Assembly (NCBI GenBank): GCA_947632625.1
Contig: CANRPZ010000024.1
Coordinates: forward strand, 1-14,088
Length of the DNA: 14,088 nucleotides
Direction of reading: 5' to 3'
Origin: an uncultured Bacilli bacterium
GTDB lineage: Bacteria; Bacillota_I; Bacilli_A; RF39; UBA660
In this document: positions 13,561-14,088 of the stretch, piece after piece
Numbering within the stretch: the first letter of the stretch is position 1
Layout of the letters: every line of letters starts with the position of its first letter
Program-made: the position numbers and the translations under genes
The notes under the pieces: generated by a model
What the model was told of the DNA's origin: nothing
The model's database searches: none
What the model saw: only the letters and a program-made list of their open reading frames with translations

Positions 13561-14088
13561 AGACAAACCAACCTTCATCGTGATACCATCCGCTAATTAT
13601 TCTAGTTTGTGTTTGGGCATTACTTGTTGTTCCTGTATATTGTTCTTGAATAAATGGTCCTATCTCTCCAGTAGCATCTCCGAGTATTCGATTTGAATAT
13701 TGATTATCATTAGTACTATATTTATAAGCATCATAATATCTCTCGTCTTTTAAATCTTCATCAGTTAATTCACTACTTTTATAAATTGGTTTGTCATTTT
13801 CATCGACCATGACTCCCATCACATATTCCCACGCAAGTCCACTCATATCATAAACTCCAGTATAATTATTTGTTGTGCTTGCTATAGTGCTTTCTGTATT
13901 AAAATATTGATAATTTGCCGTTCCATCTTGCCCTTTGCCTGATCCTCCATATTCGTTACAAGCACCACTATGTGCACTACATAATTCATTTGTTGCTGTA
14001 TAACCGGTTGCTGGTTCATTTTTAGCAGCATAGCCTGTTAAACGATTAGAGTTGTTATTAATACGTATTTCACTACATTCTTTTGTAT
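13430..14088 (-). CDS. FGE-like/C-type-lectin-fold protein, candidate DGR target (5' end missing)
   Basis: The frame is open from the right edge to TAA 13430 (219 complete codons), so the N-terminus is outside. From the edge it reads TKECSEIRINNNSNRLTGY, then Cys-containing and Gly/Ser/Asn-rich stretches. The signature TGVYDMSGLAWEYVMGV follows at about 13808-13858, matching the DMSGNVWEW-type motif of formylglycine-generating-enzyme-like / C-type lectin folds. The C-terminus has the layout of DGR target proteins: PWFARGG, a run of Tyr/Asp/Arg/Ser residues, GSGVFTF, and a final AFRLALAF. No catalytic FGE cysteines can be confirmed. A display protein, probably surface anchored, is inferred; relatives in gut Firmicutes often begin with a prepilin-like segment, which cannot be checked here. 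The ATG at 13846 is internal, not the start. Confidence 0.8.
   Translation of the reverse strand, partial: TKECSEIRINNNSNRLTGYAAKNEPATGYTATNELCSAHSGACNEYGGSGKGQDGTANYQYFNTESTIASTTNNYTGVYDMSGLAWEYVMGVMVDENDKPIYKSSELTDEDLKDERYYDAYKYSTNDNQYSNRILGDATGEIGPFIQEQYTGTTSNAQTQTRIISGWYHDEGWFVLTGRPWFARGGDYDRGFGSGVFTFSRSTGEAYTYLAFRLALAF

Overview
The window comes from a low-GC Gram-positive bacterium, most likely a gut-type Firmicutes/Bacilli lineage close to the Mollicutes. That placement is an inference. It rests on the AT-rich DNA, strong AGGAGG-type ribosome binding sites, the Firmicutes gene order around parAB, and TAA/TAG-only stop codons. Every gene that can be supported lies on the minus strand, so transcription runs from the right edge to the left edge.

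Layout from right to left in the direction of transcription. (1) At 13430-14088 is the 3' part of a large gene cut by the window edge. It encodes a formylglycine-generating-enzyme-like / C-type-lectin domain whose last ~43 codons look like the variable repeat of a diversity-generating retroelement (DGR): the stretch is GC-rich and strongly depleted of adenine on the coding strand. A symmetrical AT-rich hairpin follows it. (2) At 12780-13253 is an unrecognised small protein. (3) At 6688-12701 is the chromosome-partition neighbourhood: parA, parB, a small MscS-type channel, a DUF951 protein, an AbgT-family transporter, the ATPase ychF and a Bax-inhibitor-1-like membrane protein, mostly overlapping or tightly spaced. 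(4) At 5544-6528 is the rpsF-ssb-rpsR operon, with its own good promoter and a terminator. (5) At 3041-5437 is a single gene with its own promoter and terminator. It encodes a prepilin-like surface protein carrying four exact 75-residue Cys-rich Ig-like repeats and a Cys-rich C-terminal head. (6) At 1-2814 is the start of the S10 ribosomal operon, rpsJ-rplC-rplD-rplW-rplB. It is driven by an extended -10 promoter with a structured leader, and rplB runs off the left edge. rplC carries an unusual acidic tail.

Two themes stand out. Most of the window is housekeeping: translation, segregation and replication-associated ssb. Set into it are two surface-display genes, the Ig-repeat pseudopilin and the putative DGR target. 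The DGR candidate is the most interesting element. No reverse transcriptase, accessory protein or template repeat is visible here, so the rest of the system would have to lie beyond the right edge or elsewhere in the genome. There is no gene-free stretch longer than 300 bases, and I found no tRNA, rRNA, CRISPR array or insertion sequence.
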